NCBI GenBank assembly: GCA_020439995.1
Contig: JAGROY010000114.1
Location: 1-52,487 of the forward strand
Direction: 5' to 3'
Length of the DNA stretch: 52,487 nucleotides
Source: Verrucomicrobiia bacterium
GTDB taxonomy: Bacteria; Verrucomicrobiota; Verrucomicrobiia; Verrucomicrobiales; DEV007
The notes under the pieces were generated by a model that ran no database searches, had not been told where the DNA came from, and saw only the letters and a list, made by a program, of their open reading frames with translations. Positions 11,901-18,929 of the stretch are shown here, in pieces (position 1 is the first letter of the stretch; the number at the start of each line of letters is the position of its first letter). The position numbers were made by a program, and so were the translations under genes.

Positions 11901-14900
11901 GTGCAGCGCTGGCGTTCGATAATCGCCTGGCAATTGTGGAGCTCACGGCCAAGGAACTGCTTGCCACGATGGAGAACGCCATCAGTCGAGTCCCCGCGCT
12001 TGATGGTCGCTTCCCGCAAGTCGCTGGCGTCTACATGGAGTTCGATGCAAATCGCGCAGGTGTTTCTGATCGTGTGACCATGGTAACACCGTCTCGCGTT
12101 GGAACTCTGGTGGTGCATCGTTCGAATGGCTCTACCGATACGGTGGTTCAAAACTTCGAACTGGTCGGGGATCCTAACCGGACATTTGTCCTTGCCACCA
12201 ATAATTTCCTCCTTACTGGAGGTGATGGCTACCGTGCACTGAAGGCAATCAACGATGATCCCGCACGGCCCACCTTTGCCACCACTATTGGAGAGCAGGA
12301 CATCCTGGCGAACTACGTCATGAACGTGCTGGGTGGTGAGGTCAACCTTCCTGATGCCATGGTCGATACCCGTATCGGAACTTATAAATCAGGCAACCCG
12401 CGTGCGGATTACTTTGCTGGAGAGTTTGACGAGGCCAGCCAGGAGATTGTGGCATACTGTCCGATCGCGAGAAGGCTGTTCGTGTCCAACGCATTTGACA
12501 ATCGCGTCGATGTGCTCGATGCCAGGGATCCAGACAACCTCGTATTTTCCCACAGCCTCGCTGGTTTCGATGGCGCTGTGAACAGTGTGGCGACTCGCAA
12601 TGGAGTGCTAGCAGTTGCTGCGCAGAACGCGGTCAAGACCCAGCCTGGATCAGTGTTCTTCTTTGATACCTTACAGACCAAAGAACTGAATCGCCTCGAG
12701 GTGGGTGCACTGCCTGACATGGTAACCTTCTCACCAGACGGTCGCTGGGTGCTGACCGCGAATGAAGGCGAGCCGAACGACGACTACACGGTCGATCCCG
12801 AAGGCTCGGTATCGATCATCGATGTCGGAGATCTCAGCTACGTCAGTATCGTGAATCTCGGTCAGGACGCAGTGCGGACGCTTGGATTTGGAGCACTCGA
12901 CGTCTTCCCATTCATGCGTGACATTCTCAATGAGAACAATGTGCGCATCTTTGGTGAGATCCAGGACGAGAACGGCGACTTCCTGCGCTACTCGACAGTC
13001 AGTGAGGATCTGGAGCCGGAATACATTGCGGTAAGTGCCGATAGCAAGACGGCCTACATCACGCTGCAAGAGAACAACGCTCTCGCAATCCTCGACATCG
13101 AGACGGGCGAATACACCGATCTCGTTTCCTTCGGTCTGAAGGATTACTCGAAGCCTGGCAACGGGCTCGATCCGAGTGATCGCGACGGCGGCATCAATAT
13201 CGCCAACTGGCCGGTTTTTGGAATGTATATGCCGGATGCGATCGCCACATTTACTGCCGATGGTCAGGAATTCCTGATTACGGCAAATGAAGGTGATTCC
13301 CGAGACTACGATGGCTTCAGTGAAGAGGCGCGGATAGGGAAGCTTGATCTTGATCCAGAGATATTTCCGAATGCCGCTGATCTCCAGGACGATGCAGCCC
13401 TTGGACGCCTGAACTCGACGACATCGACTGGTGACCTTGATGGCGATGGCGATGTCGATCGTCTCATGTCCTACGGTGCCCGTTCTTTCACGATCTGGGA
13501 TACAAAGGGTAAGCTGGTGTTCGATTCGGGTGATCAGTTCGAGCAGATCGTTGCCGAGCGCTTCCCCGCATCCTTCAATGTTTCGAATACCAACAATACG
13601 TTCGACAATCGAAGTGATGACAAAGGCCCGGAACCCGAGGGGGTGGCGATAGGCGAAATCGACGGACGGACGTATGCGTTCATCGGATTAGAGCGATTCA
13701 GCGCGATCATGATTTACGATGTCACGTTCCCTTACAATCCAGTGTTCATCGACATGATTCTGAATCGTGACTTCACCCAGGATCCCGAGGACGATGCGGA
13801 GTTCGCCGGGGATATTGGGCCGGAAGGGCTTATTTTCCTCCCGGCGGATCAAAGCCCTACCGGCAAGCCTGCCCTGGCAGTCGCCTTTGAGGTCAGTGGT
13901 TCCACCACGATCTTCGATATTGCCATCCCGCCAACAGCAGGATTCCAGTTGCAGATCACCCACAGCTCTGACAACGGGTCGGCCTTCCAGGACATTAACA
14001 CGGGTGAGGAGAAAGTGTTAGGCTACTCAGCAATCGTTGATGGTCTGCGCACGCTGGCTCACCGCGAGCGTATGGGGTCGATCCACCTAACTGCCGGAGA
14101 TCACACGCTGCCTGGGCCGTTCTATCAGGCCTCTGCTGAGGTCGATGAGTTCGGCAAGCGCGGTCTGGCCGACATCGCGATCTACAATGCCATGGGGCTG
14201 ACCGCGAATGGCATCGGTAACCACGAGTTCGATGGCGGAATCAACGACTTCGCTGCGATGCTGGCTACTGCCGACTATCCGTTCCTCTCGGTGAACCTGG
14301 ACTTCAGCAATGCAGTGCTGGAGGAGGGAACACCTGCGATCGAAATCGGTGTCGATGGTGCAAGCGTCGAGGAGAACGCGGGCAAGATTGCCAGGAGTTC
14401 GTATGTGATGGTCAACGGCCAGAAGATCGGTCTCATCGGGCGCTCGCCAGCGGACTTCTTCAATGTCATTGCGGATCCGGCGACAACCATGCCCGGGGTA
14501 GATTTCATTGGTGGTCGCAACCCGGAGAACAACCAGCCGTTGGTATCCGCTGTCGGTCAGGTGCTGGAGCAAGTCGCTCTGCTGGAGTCGAAAGGGATCA
14601 ACAAGATCATTCTTTTAGACCACGCGCAGGACTTCACCGGTGATCCGCTGTCTGCTCAAAACCTGCGCGGCATTGACATCATCGTTGCTGCTGGATCTAC
14701 CGGGTTCATGGGGAATTCTCCCGCACAAGGGCCGTTCAATTTGCTCCGTGCCGGGGATATACCACAGGCTGCCTATCCAACTGTCCGTGAAGACAGCCGT
14801 GGTGATACAGTTCTCGTGGTGAACAGCGATCAGCTCTACACCTACGTTGGAAACCTGATGGTGGCCTTCGATGCTGAAGGGAAAATCCTCAGCGTCGATG

Positions 14901-16138
14901 GTCGCAGCGGCCCGATCGCCTCCACGACAGAGGCCGCTCATCTGCTCGGTGAAGAGATAGGTGTGCCAGTCAAGCCAAACGCAGAGGTGGCTCGTATTCT
15001 TGGCCTTCTGCAAAATACCGATCTGATCAAAGACCAGCTGGGAGTTGTGGGAACGACCGCTGCCGCGCTCAACGGCGATCGGGCAGCAGTGCGGTCGCGT
15101 GAGACAAATCTCAGCCGTTTGGCTGCGGATTCGACTCTATGGTTTGCCCGCGATTATGTGGCTGCCAACGAGCTCGTCGTTCCAGTCGATATTGCTCTCA
15201 AAAATGGCGGCGGCATCCGTGCCACGATTGAAGGGCCGAATGTGACACGTCTCGCCATCGGTGCGGCGCTCGCATTCAATAACAAGCTGGCGATTGTGCA
15301 AATGAACGCTGCAGAGTTGATCGCGACGCTTGAAAATGGAGTAAGTCGCAATCCATCGCTGGATGGAAGATTCCCGCAATTGGCTGGCGTGTTTCTGGAG
15401 TTTGATCCAAGTCAGCCGGGGATCTCTGATCAGGTGTCGATGACCACTCCATCGCGGATCAAAACGCTCGTTGTAACGCGCCAGGATGGATCAGAGGATG
15501 CCGTTGTGGAAAACTACACTGCGGTTGGCGATCTGGGCCGGATGTTTGGTCTGGCGACAAACAGCTTCCTGTTAACGGGGGGCGATGGCTATCGCTCGCT
15601 GGCAGCGATCAATGAAGATGCTTCCCGCTTGGTCATTGCCCCAGATCTCGGTGAACAGCAGATTCTTGAAGACTACATTGTCAATGTGCTTGGAGGCGCG
15701 ATCGATCTCCCAGATCCGCCTGAGAGCCCACGCGTGAACAGCGCTGAGCCAGGCATTGGGAACATCAGCTTCTTCCGCTGGGCGGCCGAACAATATCCCG
15801 CTGGAGCCGAGAGCACGGGAATGTTCGACGACTACGACGGCAACGGAGAGGCTAACATTGTCAGTTACGCATTCGCGGGTTCCGACACCAACAGGCCGAG
15901 GCTGAGCCTTGGTAGCAATAATGATATAGTGATGGAGTTCACGATCGTCGACGATGTAAATCTGACTTGTGTGTTTCAGCGATCCGAGGATCTTAATGAG
16001 TGGAGCAACCTTGAGAAAGGCATGCACTACCAGACCGTGAACGATGAGCCTAGTGGATATGGGATGCGGAAGGTTACAGTGAGCTTTCCACGCGGCGACG
16101 GGGGACGGGGGTCTTACTTCCGCCTGGAGTTCAAGTAA
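2909..16138 (+). CDS. Giant secreted multidomain phosphohydrolase-like protein (4,409 residues)
   Basis: A signal peptide (about 1-32) precedes these modules, positions approximate: PhoX/DUF839-like 35-530 with a NHEFG motif; galactose-binding-like 538-670; FN3 678-770; a second PhoX-like 774-1270, galactose-binding-like 1277-1425 and FN3 1434-1528; a choice-of-anchor-J-like domain 1534-1690; phytase-like esterase domain 1697-2095; PKD 2098-2187 (WDFGDGKTS); EEP domain 2192-2550 with NEFD, GDQNADP and SDHRLVYLD; 5'-nucleotidase 2557-3150; choice-of-anchor-I propeller 3157-3675; second 5'-nucleotidase 3679-4275; and a Verrucomicrobia-type C-terminal domain 4284-4409. Both nucleotidases keep GNHEFD and NGGGIR but have altered metal motifs (SDNES and SDNGS; AGTTG and AGSTG). 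The likely role is phosphate release from phosphomonoesters, nucleotides or nucleic acids outside the cell; activity is inferred, not shown. There is no clear ribosome-binding site before the ATG. A terminator follows at 16167. Confidence 0.9.
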   Translation: MKFLNLIIRKGVVAALGIAAVMSFAFTIAIAGNQQATLVTGSSSSMEPGIISTNPGMTITSVMSAGDAVPNTDNPTENYRMAGTPDGLGAYDNGDGTYTILMNHEFGGNLGVPRLHGAAGAFVSQWIVDRTTNSVLSGRDLATGVWRWDTAQRSLVQESGGGEIMNRLCSGDLAAPTAFYNSATGKGTQVRIYTNGEETGPQGRAFAWPLTGFSARQATHVPHLGRGSWENVVPCPAEQDITIVALLDDASDGEVYFYVGEKKSGGLEIEKAGLTDGKLYGLRIPGKEFEIGENSAHAMIEPAELADMGDVSGLDGDGLTELGNSLQVTKWGRPEDGVWDPRPGKNNRFYWVTTGGSTGGNSTPTRLFCMEFTDISQPWLGGSHSILLDGWGADPDITTLDNMSMDENGVIYLQEDPGGSARLAKIWAYQVDTGSIYEFAQYRPDYFTTGGSNFITTNEESSGIIPLPGTPGKFLVASQVHASVDSSSNSGDRALRERFGFTPEVGKELVELGQLLEIDASSATPGATCERLIAAGSDWFYQGGTPAPSWAQPGFDASSWVKVTGQVGFGEGDESTILADGDQGRYFLKSFNVASSAKVLSLSLFLNQDDGARVWINGNLVVDESGATTSRPYQDYLISTSHLVDGANVIAVQSSYAGDGTFSFDAALLAKVGSNGGDAPSAPSSLALSVLGSDKIDLHWTDTAADEFGFVIESRLGDGGWDVVPAEVFYDAQSFVLAGLEANADYSFRVRSFNVFGNSDFSNVVTARTPAANQYALHFTGPSSSLEPTLISTNPKTEIHAILSTGDKVPNTDSPGESYMMAGTPDGLGAYDNGDGTFSILMNHEFGNNLGVTRAHGAIGSFVSQWVIDKTTFKVLSGRDLATSVWTWDNAASALVQVGEPLPEEPDSRAISRLCSADLPAPTAFYNSATGLGTTVRIYMNGEETGSEGRAFAWPLTGSDARKAIHLPHLGRFSWENSISAPIEQDITIVAGMDDASDGEIYFYIGSKKTTGSDVEKAGLIGGRLYGLRVPGMPYEVGDDSAHGLVERVDLADLGDVSELNGTELRELGDSVGVTKWGRPEDGVWDPRPGKGNRFYWVTTGGSTNGNPTPARLFCLAFDDISQPWLGGSQSILLDEFGPSVDVVDLDNMTMDASGVIYIQEDTGGSSRLAKIWAYNVETGDTWEWAQFSPKYFAPGAPDLITTNEEASGIIPLDDILGEGWFALDSQIHASVDSASSNSDSARRDRFGLTLEEGIEAVELGQLLLINAGNAMRGFHCEPFVAAYDDWKYSVGTAPEGWEQPGFDDTAWPTGNAEIGFGEGDEATVVTGGVPQHHFRKTFDVADASQATSLTIHLKSDDGAIVYLNGNEVLRKNADDIVSAPDDGQTFTEHYLSTAGLLDGTNTIAITVLQVHPSSNDLSFDAALLAKVAQFDQVAPTSPNQLAAVATSPNDVMLSWNDRASDEVGYTLEWLNSGVWQVVAGANVPGTLLPNTSSLSVPGLAAGTEFSFRVKAFNIHGNSGYSNVATVSTPAAPPSVILAEDFDGGLGLWRPVSVSSNADWHIGSLSGLSYAEMNGFGANEASDDWLISPSIDFDAFNGEVLTFDTIKGFDGPALQALVSTDYNGGPAPQLASWMPIAAALSGGDFAQTSSGEVDLSGITGSGYIAFRYVSTGTGGGDGAIWQVTNINLAGVSASGSSYPFTAPLPLGAPMLEANGETVVRNGGFGSGMAKDPNDPDVFWLMTDRGPNFDGGPGEKIFPDPAFAPQIGVFRRVGQEMVREKTITLKNQVGFNLTGLPNPVGFGGTGETPLDLNGEQLSLDPTGLDPEGLAIAPDGTFWVSDEYGPHIIHFAADGRTIERINPFGLGIGGRKLPKVFANRRANRGMEGIAITPDGKWLAGIMQSAMDNPAEDRSNIRSKSNITRLVMFHIATGETRQYVYLQDKANLSNSEIRALSDTEFVILERDGAFPGDGAPTLKRFYKIDITGATDVSDPNDGIYGGTYVVDGVEKTLEQLYDQDLSDFGIVPVEKKLMLDLVAAVPDYPHDKPEGFEICEDNVFAIINDDDFGIDSDGNGSIVTKILPLTGQADRNVMHFVKLPAFSVDFVADASSVLSVEPVSFTSSVSGGVGNLKYHWDFGDGKTSDKQNPTHVFEKGGVFTVSLTVRDQDGVEVASVKADLVAVTKATEQLIPASIADLRVATYNTSLNRAAAGDLIADLRMPDNTQAKQVAEIIQLANPDVILLNEFDFDANGEAVTLFQKNYLEVGQNGLDPIEYPFVFLAESNTGIDSGFDYNNNGITGEADDAFGFGSHPGQYGMVVLSKFPIDGTKSRTFQKFLWKDMPGALLPDDPATVDPADWYSAEELATFRLSSKSHWDVVVDVDGKEVHILASHPTPPVFDGAEDRNGRRNHDEIRFWADYIDPAASSYIYDDKGATGGLEDSALFVIVGDQNADPNDGDSTNNAIDQLLGSPFVNARFVPRSEGGVENSDGGGTQIGDPAEDTASFSLRADYVLHSLTGLRTQRGEVFWPISSDVRYEAVIAASDHRLVYLDLDCRPNSHFNLQVIHSSDNESSFQDPNTLEPKILNYSQIVEGLQDLAGEEGVASLYLTAGDHTLPQPFYEAAAQAPSLGAPGLGDIGFYNAVGLVANGMGNHEFDGGIDEFATMLASAHYPFLAANMDFSSVQLMAGTPAIAIGVDGGSVIENAGKVARSSYIELNGEKIGLIGRAPADFFNVVADPATTLPGLDFVGGRNPEDNQPLVSALSLVLEQVDILKSKGINKIILMDHAQDFTGDPLSAQLLRDIDIIVSAGTTGFMGNAAGFGPYNLLRPGDAPTTAYPTVRDDSDGNPVLVVNSDQLYKYVGNLIVGFDEMGVIDFIDKRSGPIATTSAGVAQMGRELGRMLQPSSEVLQIWDALQATPLVQTQFEAVGTTSESLVGERSQVRSRETNLGRLVADSTLWYAQEFIDSNNINIDDVDIALKNGGGIRDTILGPNVTRFTIGAALAFDNRLAIVELTAKELLATMENAISRVPALDGRFPQVAGVYMEFDANRAGVSDRVTMVTPSRVGTLVVHRSNGSTDTVVQNFELVGDPNRTFVLATNNFLLTGGDGYRALKAINDDPARPTFATTIGEQDILANYVMNVLGGEVNLPDAMVDTRIGTYKSGNPRADYFAGEFDEASQEIVAYCPIARRLFVSNAFDNRVDVLDARDPDNLVFSHSLAGFDGAVNSVATRNGVLAVAAQNAVKTQPGSVFFFDTLQTKELNRLEVGALPDMVTFSPDGRWVLTANEGEPNDDYTVDPEGSVSIIDVGDLSYVSIVNLGQDAVRTLGFGALDVFPFMRDILNENNVRIFGEIQDENGDFLRYSTVSEDLEPEYIAVSADSKTAYITLQENNALAILDIETGEYTDLVSFGLKDYSKPGNGLDPSDRDGGINIANWPVFGMYMPDAIATFTADGQEFLITANEGDSRDYDGFSEEARIGKLDLDPEIFPNAADLQDDAALGRLNSTTSTGDLDGDGDVDRLMSYGARSFTIWDTKGKLVFDSGDQFEQIVAERFPASFNVSNTNNTFDNRSDDKGPEPEGVAIGEIDGRTYAFIGLERFSAIMIYDVTFPYNPVFIDMILNRDFTQDPEDDAEFAGDIGPEGLIFLPADQSPTGKPALAVAFEVSGSTTIFDIAIPPTAGFQLQITHSSDNGSAFQDINTGEEKVLGYSAIVDGLRTLAHRERMGSIHLTAGDHTLPGPFYQASAEVDEFGKRGLADIAIYNAMGLTANGIGNHEFDGGINDFAAMLATADYPFLSVNLDFSNAVLEEGTPAIEIGVDGASVEENAGKIARSSYVMVNGQKIGLIGRSPADFFNVIADPATTMPGVDFIGGRNPENNQPLVSAVGQVLEQVALLESKGINKIILLDHAQDFTGDPLSAQNLRGIDIIVAAGSTGFMGNSPAQGPFNLLRAGDIPQAAYPTVREDSRGDTVLVVNSDQLYTYVGNLMVAFDAEGKILSVDGRSGPIASTTEAAHLLGEEIGVPVKPNAEVARILGLLQNTDLIKDQLGVVGTTAAALNGDRAAVRSRETNLSRLAADSTLWFARDYVAANELVVPVDIALKNGGGIRATIEGPNVTRLAIGAALAFNNKLAIVQMNAAELIATLENGVSRNPSLDGRFPQLAGVFLEFDPSQPGISDQVSMTTPSRIKTLVVTRQDGSEDAVVENYTAVGDLGRMFGLATNSFLLTGGDGYRSLAAINEDASRLVIAPDLGEQQILEDYIVNVLGGAIDLPDPPESPRVNSAEPGIGNISFFRWAAEQYPAGAESTGMFDDYDGNGEANIVSYAFAGSDTNRPRLSLGSNNDIVMEFTIVDDVNLTCVFQRSEDLNEWSNLEKGMHYQTVNDEPSGYGMRKVTVSFPRGDGGRGSYFRLEFK

Positions 16139-16166
16139 CATTGGTAGTCTAGACAGACGAAACACA

Positions 16167-16213
16167 GAGCGGGAGGGCCAGGTGCTCGCTGAAACTGGGC
16201 CTCCCGCTCTTTT
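16167..16213 (+). terminator. Intrinsic terminator after the giant gene
   Basis: A 15-base arm (GAGCGGGAGGGCCAG, 16167-16181) and its near-perfect complement (16195-16209, one mismatch) enclose a 13-base loop and are followed by four T. It begins 28 bases after the stop codon of the giant gene and would insulate it from the genes downstream. Confidence 0.85.
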
Positions 16214-16237
16214 CTCCCAAACTCCGAGCGTTATTAT

Positions 16238-16804
16238 ATGCGGAAGTCAATAGTTCTCCTGTCGGCAATCGGGCTGGTCACAGCGATCGTCCTATTCTCA
16301 ATCCGGCCTGCTCCGCATGAAACACCGCAGGAGCCTGGAGCGGGTGTAACTGTGAAAGAAGAGACGGTTTCCGACGCTGAGCAAGCTGCTCCAGCGAATC
16401 TCTTGATACCAGATCTTTCAGGAGTATGGCGATTGGCGGACGATGATCGCGGCACCAATGCGGAAACCGTTCTAAGTGCCGGTGGCAACTTTGTCTCTGG
16501 TCAGGCCAAGCCGGCAAAGATTCGTCTGGCTGCTGACAGTGGCCTGGGTCAAGCGATCAAGAGTGTTCGCTATGCATTCAATGTTGAGGGCAATACTCTG
16601 GAACGCGTGCGACTGACTGGGAATAACCGGCGTACCGAAGCGGTTTTCAAAGTGATCGCTACTCAGGGTAGCAGTGTGCGCATGGAGGATTCGGAAACCA
16701 CTGCGCCGGCGATGCTTACACTTAAACAGGATGGAAAAATCAACCTTCAATTCCGCCAAGCGAGTGGTGCGGGAGCCACCCAGATTTTTGTTCGTGAAGG
16801 GTAG
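16238..16804 (+). CDS. Small exported protein of unknown function
   Basis: The 188-residue product starts with a short basic segment and a hydrophobic stretch (residues about 4-22), consistent with a signal peptide or N-terminal anchor. A low-complexity Pro/Glu/Ala region (about 24-55) follows, then a globular part beginning DLSGVWRLADDD. The remainder has alternating hydrophobic residues and a closing LTLKQDGKINLQF strand, which suggests a small beta-sheet domain; the SGxW opening is reminiscent of lipocalin-like folds, but I do not recognise the family. It lies just past the terminator of the giant gene, so it needs its own promoter. There is no cysteine lipobox. The gene is probably real; its function is unknown. 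Confidence 0.7.
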   Translation: MRKSIVLLSAIGLVTAIVLFSIRPAPHETPQEPGAGVTVKEETVSDAEQAAPANLLIPDLSGVWRLADDDRGTNAETVLSAGGNFVSGQAKPAKIRLAADSGLGQAIKSVRYAFNVEGNTLERVRLTGNNRRTEAVFKVIATQGSSVRMEDSETTAPAMLTLKQDGKINLQFRQASGAGATQIFVREG

Positions 16805-16946
16805 AGTCACGATCGCCAGTGTGGGGCTATTGAACCTGCTCCAATGACAGGGTGTAAGGTTTTCCACTACATGGATTGTAGTGGGATTACCGAAATTGCT
16901 GGATTATTGCACTTTCTTCATATGAAATCCCGGAGGAGTTCGTTCC

Positions 16947-18917
16947 GTGACCATGATGAAGAGATTGCGATTGTTCAGATTGAAGCTGGTAGCTGTGTTG
17001 TTGTGCGCTGGTGTGGTGTCGATATCAAGCCGCGCGTCAGGCGGGCAGGAAGTCAGTGTGCGTGACCTGGCCCAACGTGGGGTTGACAGGGTGCGTGATC
17101 AACTGGTGGTTGCGACGCAGCGGGGAGCTGGCACGACCTGGGCAACCCAGCCGGGAGCGGTTTCAGTGTTCTCGACCTCTGGCAAGCCGATGTCGGTCTA
17201 CAAGTTGTATTCCGCTCCAAGTATGGTGGAATCCAGTGTGATGCGGCTTGGGAAGGATGTACCCGCCGATTGGAATGAGTATCCCGGGCGTTACGTCGAT
17301 TTGAATGCACCTCGCGCGGATGGCGACGGTATCCAGTTTCCGATTGCTGATCCGCGTTCGGATGCGGAAGGATTTTCGTATGAACCGGCGATTGCAGGAG
17401 TGGTGCCAGGGCGCTTTGATGCGGCACGCCTGCCAATGCCTGTTACGTGGCTGTATGTGCTGGCAGATGGGAACGAGGGTTACCTCGATACTAAAAATCG
17501 ATTCGTGGGGCCGGTCGCGCCGACCGAAGAGAATCCGATCGTCGGGCGCTATGCCTTTTGGGCAGATGACAATACCTTGCGGATCAATGTGAACACGGCA
17601 TCCGAGGGGGTCTACTGGGATACTCCTCGGGTGAACACCGAGGAAGACCGCGCGTACGGAAGGTTTCAGCCCGCCTTCGGTGAATACCAGCGCTACCCCG
17701 GTCACCCGGCCCGGGTATCTATGAGCTCGGTTTTGTATCCGGATCGGAGATATCGATTGCCGGGAACTGAAAGCGGAATGGGAGTGCTGTCGCTTGATGA
17801 GACGAAAGCCATTTGGAATGCGGCCCGGGGCATCAGTGACGGCGGATCGTTGGGAGGCACGCAGGTGATTGACACGGGGATCAAAACCAGCATTGCTCCG
17901 CTTCCCGAGGATATCGTGCGATACCGTGATCCGATGCAGGTGGCCGCGAATCTTCCTGCGGGGGCAGCGGAACGGGTGACGAAGGGAAAGTTCTTTTTGA
18001 CCAGTGACAGTCGATCATCAGAAACCAATCTGCTGGGCTACCCGCGAGTTGGGACATGGCCGACTCCGAACATTGTCACCAATCAGACGGTCTTCGACAA
18101 GGCGATTGCAGCCATCGGCACGGTTGGCCGACAGCCGTATTATGTTCAGCGACAGGATGCCTACAGTCGCCACGCGGAATTCTACAACAACTCAGCTGGC
18201 CGCAATGCGATTGTTTACGAATACCTCAAGGCAATGACAGATGCCACTGTGCCTGGATTTGGCAGCAGCTTTGGGTCAAAGTATGGCGCGGGGCGGTTTG
18301 ATGACAGAGATCAGATTCTTGCGGAATCGCTCGACTACATACGAGGTGCCAACCTATTCGATGGAACAAACTTGGGGTGGAAGTACACCGTAGGGATGAA
18401 CAGGGATGGTGCGATTGGACATGGTCAGACGATGGCGTATTGCCTCTGTGGCGGGTCATCAGCTCACGTCGCGCGGTGGTACAATCCCCGGTTACAGCCT
18501 GCATTGGGAACGGGGCGAATGATTGGCTTGAGCGAGGTTGCACTTATGCTCGTTCTCAGGGCTGAAACCAAAATGCCCGATGCGGACGGAGAGGTCGCGT
18601 ATCTTGGTTCCCGCTCGGACCTGGAGAAATTCGGCTTATGGGACACCGGGAAAGATCAGGCCATTCCAGATAGAAAGCTCGTTCAAATGGGAATTCTGGT
18701 TGAAGGCTTTGCGCCTGCCCACGGATTTACCTCGCTGATTCCGCGAAATGGCATCGCTATCGGGTCAGGTGTAGGCAACGATTTCCCAGATTTGCCGGAT
18801 TCTTTTACGCTTGATTTTGCTTCAATAAAGCGGGGGCGACCGGGGAACAAAGAGTATCCCTGGGCTACGAAAACCACTGCCCAGCGCCCCAAGGACTGGA
18901 TTGCGTGGGGTGGCTAA
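16947..18917 (+). CDS. Verru_Chthon cassette protein A, N-terminal part (ends at in-frame TAA)
   Basis: The 656-residue product resembles the first half of Verru_Chthon cassette protein A, a large protein characteristic of Verrucomicrobia. Recognisable stretches are VDRVRDQLVVATQ ... TWATQPG near residue 45, WLYVLADG, NPIVGRYAFWADDNTLRINVN, and NTASEGVYWDTPR. Cassette A proteins normally accompany pseudopilin-like proteins B, C and D; none is adjacent here, and the usual prepilin-like N-terminus is replaced by an ordinary basic-hydrophobic signal (MMKRLRLFRLKLVAVLLCAG). The GTG at 16947 has GGAGGAG 8 bases upstream; the ATG at 16953 is an alternative. The stop TAA at 18915 is followed in the same frame by the rest of the family's sequence, so this is half of a gene split by a nonsense codon or a readthrough site. 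Confidence 0.8.
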   Translation: MTMMKRLRLFRLKLVAVLLCAGVVSISSRASGGQEVSVRDLAQRGVDRVRDQLVVATQRGAGTTWATQPGAVSVFSTSGKPMSVYKLYSAPSMVESSVMRLGKDVPADWNEYPGRYVDLNAPRADGDGIQFPIADPRSDAEGFSYEPAIAGVVPGRFDAARLPMPVTWLYVLADGNEGYLDTKNRFVGPVAPTEENPIVGRYAFWADDNTLRINVNTASEGVYWDTPRVNTEEDRAYGRFQPAFGEYQRYPGHPARVSMSSVLYPDRRYRLPGTESGMGVLSLDETKAIWNAARGISDGGSLGGTQVIDTGIKTSIAPLPEDIVRYRDPMQVAANLPAGAAERVTKGKFFLTSDSRSSETNLLGYPRVGTWPTPNIVTNQTVFDKAIAAIGTVGRQPYYVQRQDAYSRHAEFYNNSAGRNAIVYEYLKAMTDATVPGFGSSFGSKYGAGRFDDRDQILAESLDYIRGANLFDGTNLGWKYTVGMNRDGAIGHGQTMAYCLCGGSSAHVARWYNPRLQPALGTGRMIGLSEVALMLVLRAETKMPDADGEVAYLGSRSDLEKFGLWDTGKDQAIPDRKLVQMGILVEGFAPAHGFTSLIPRNGIAIGSGVGNDFPDLPDSFTLDFASIKRGRPGNKEYPWATKTTAQRPKDWIAWGG

Positions 18918-18929
18918 GGGGGGGTACGT

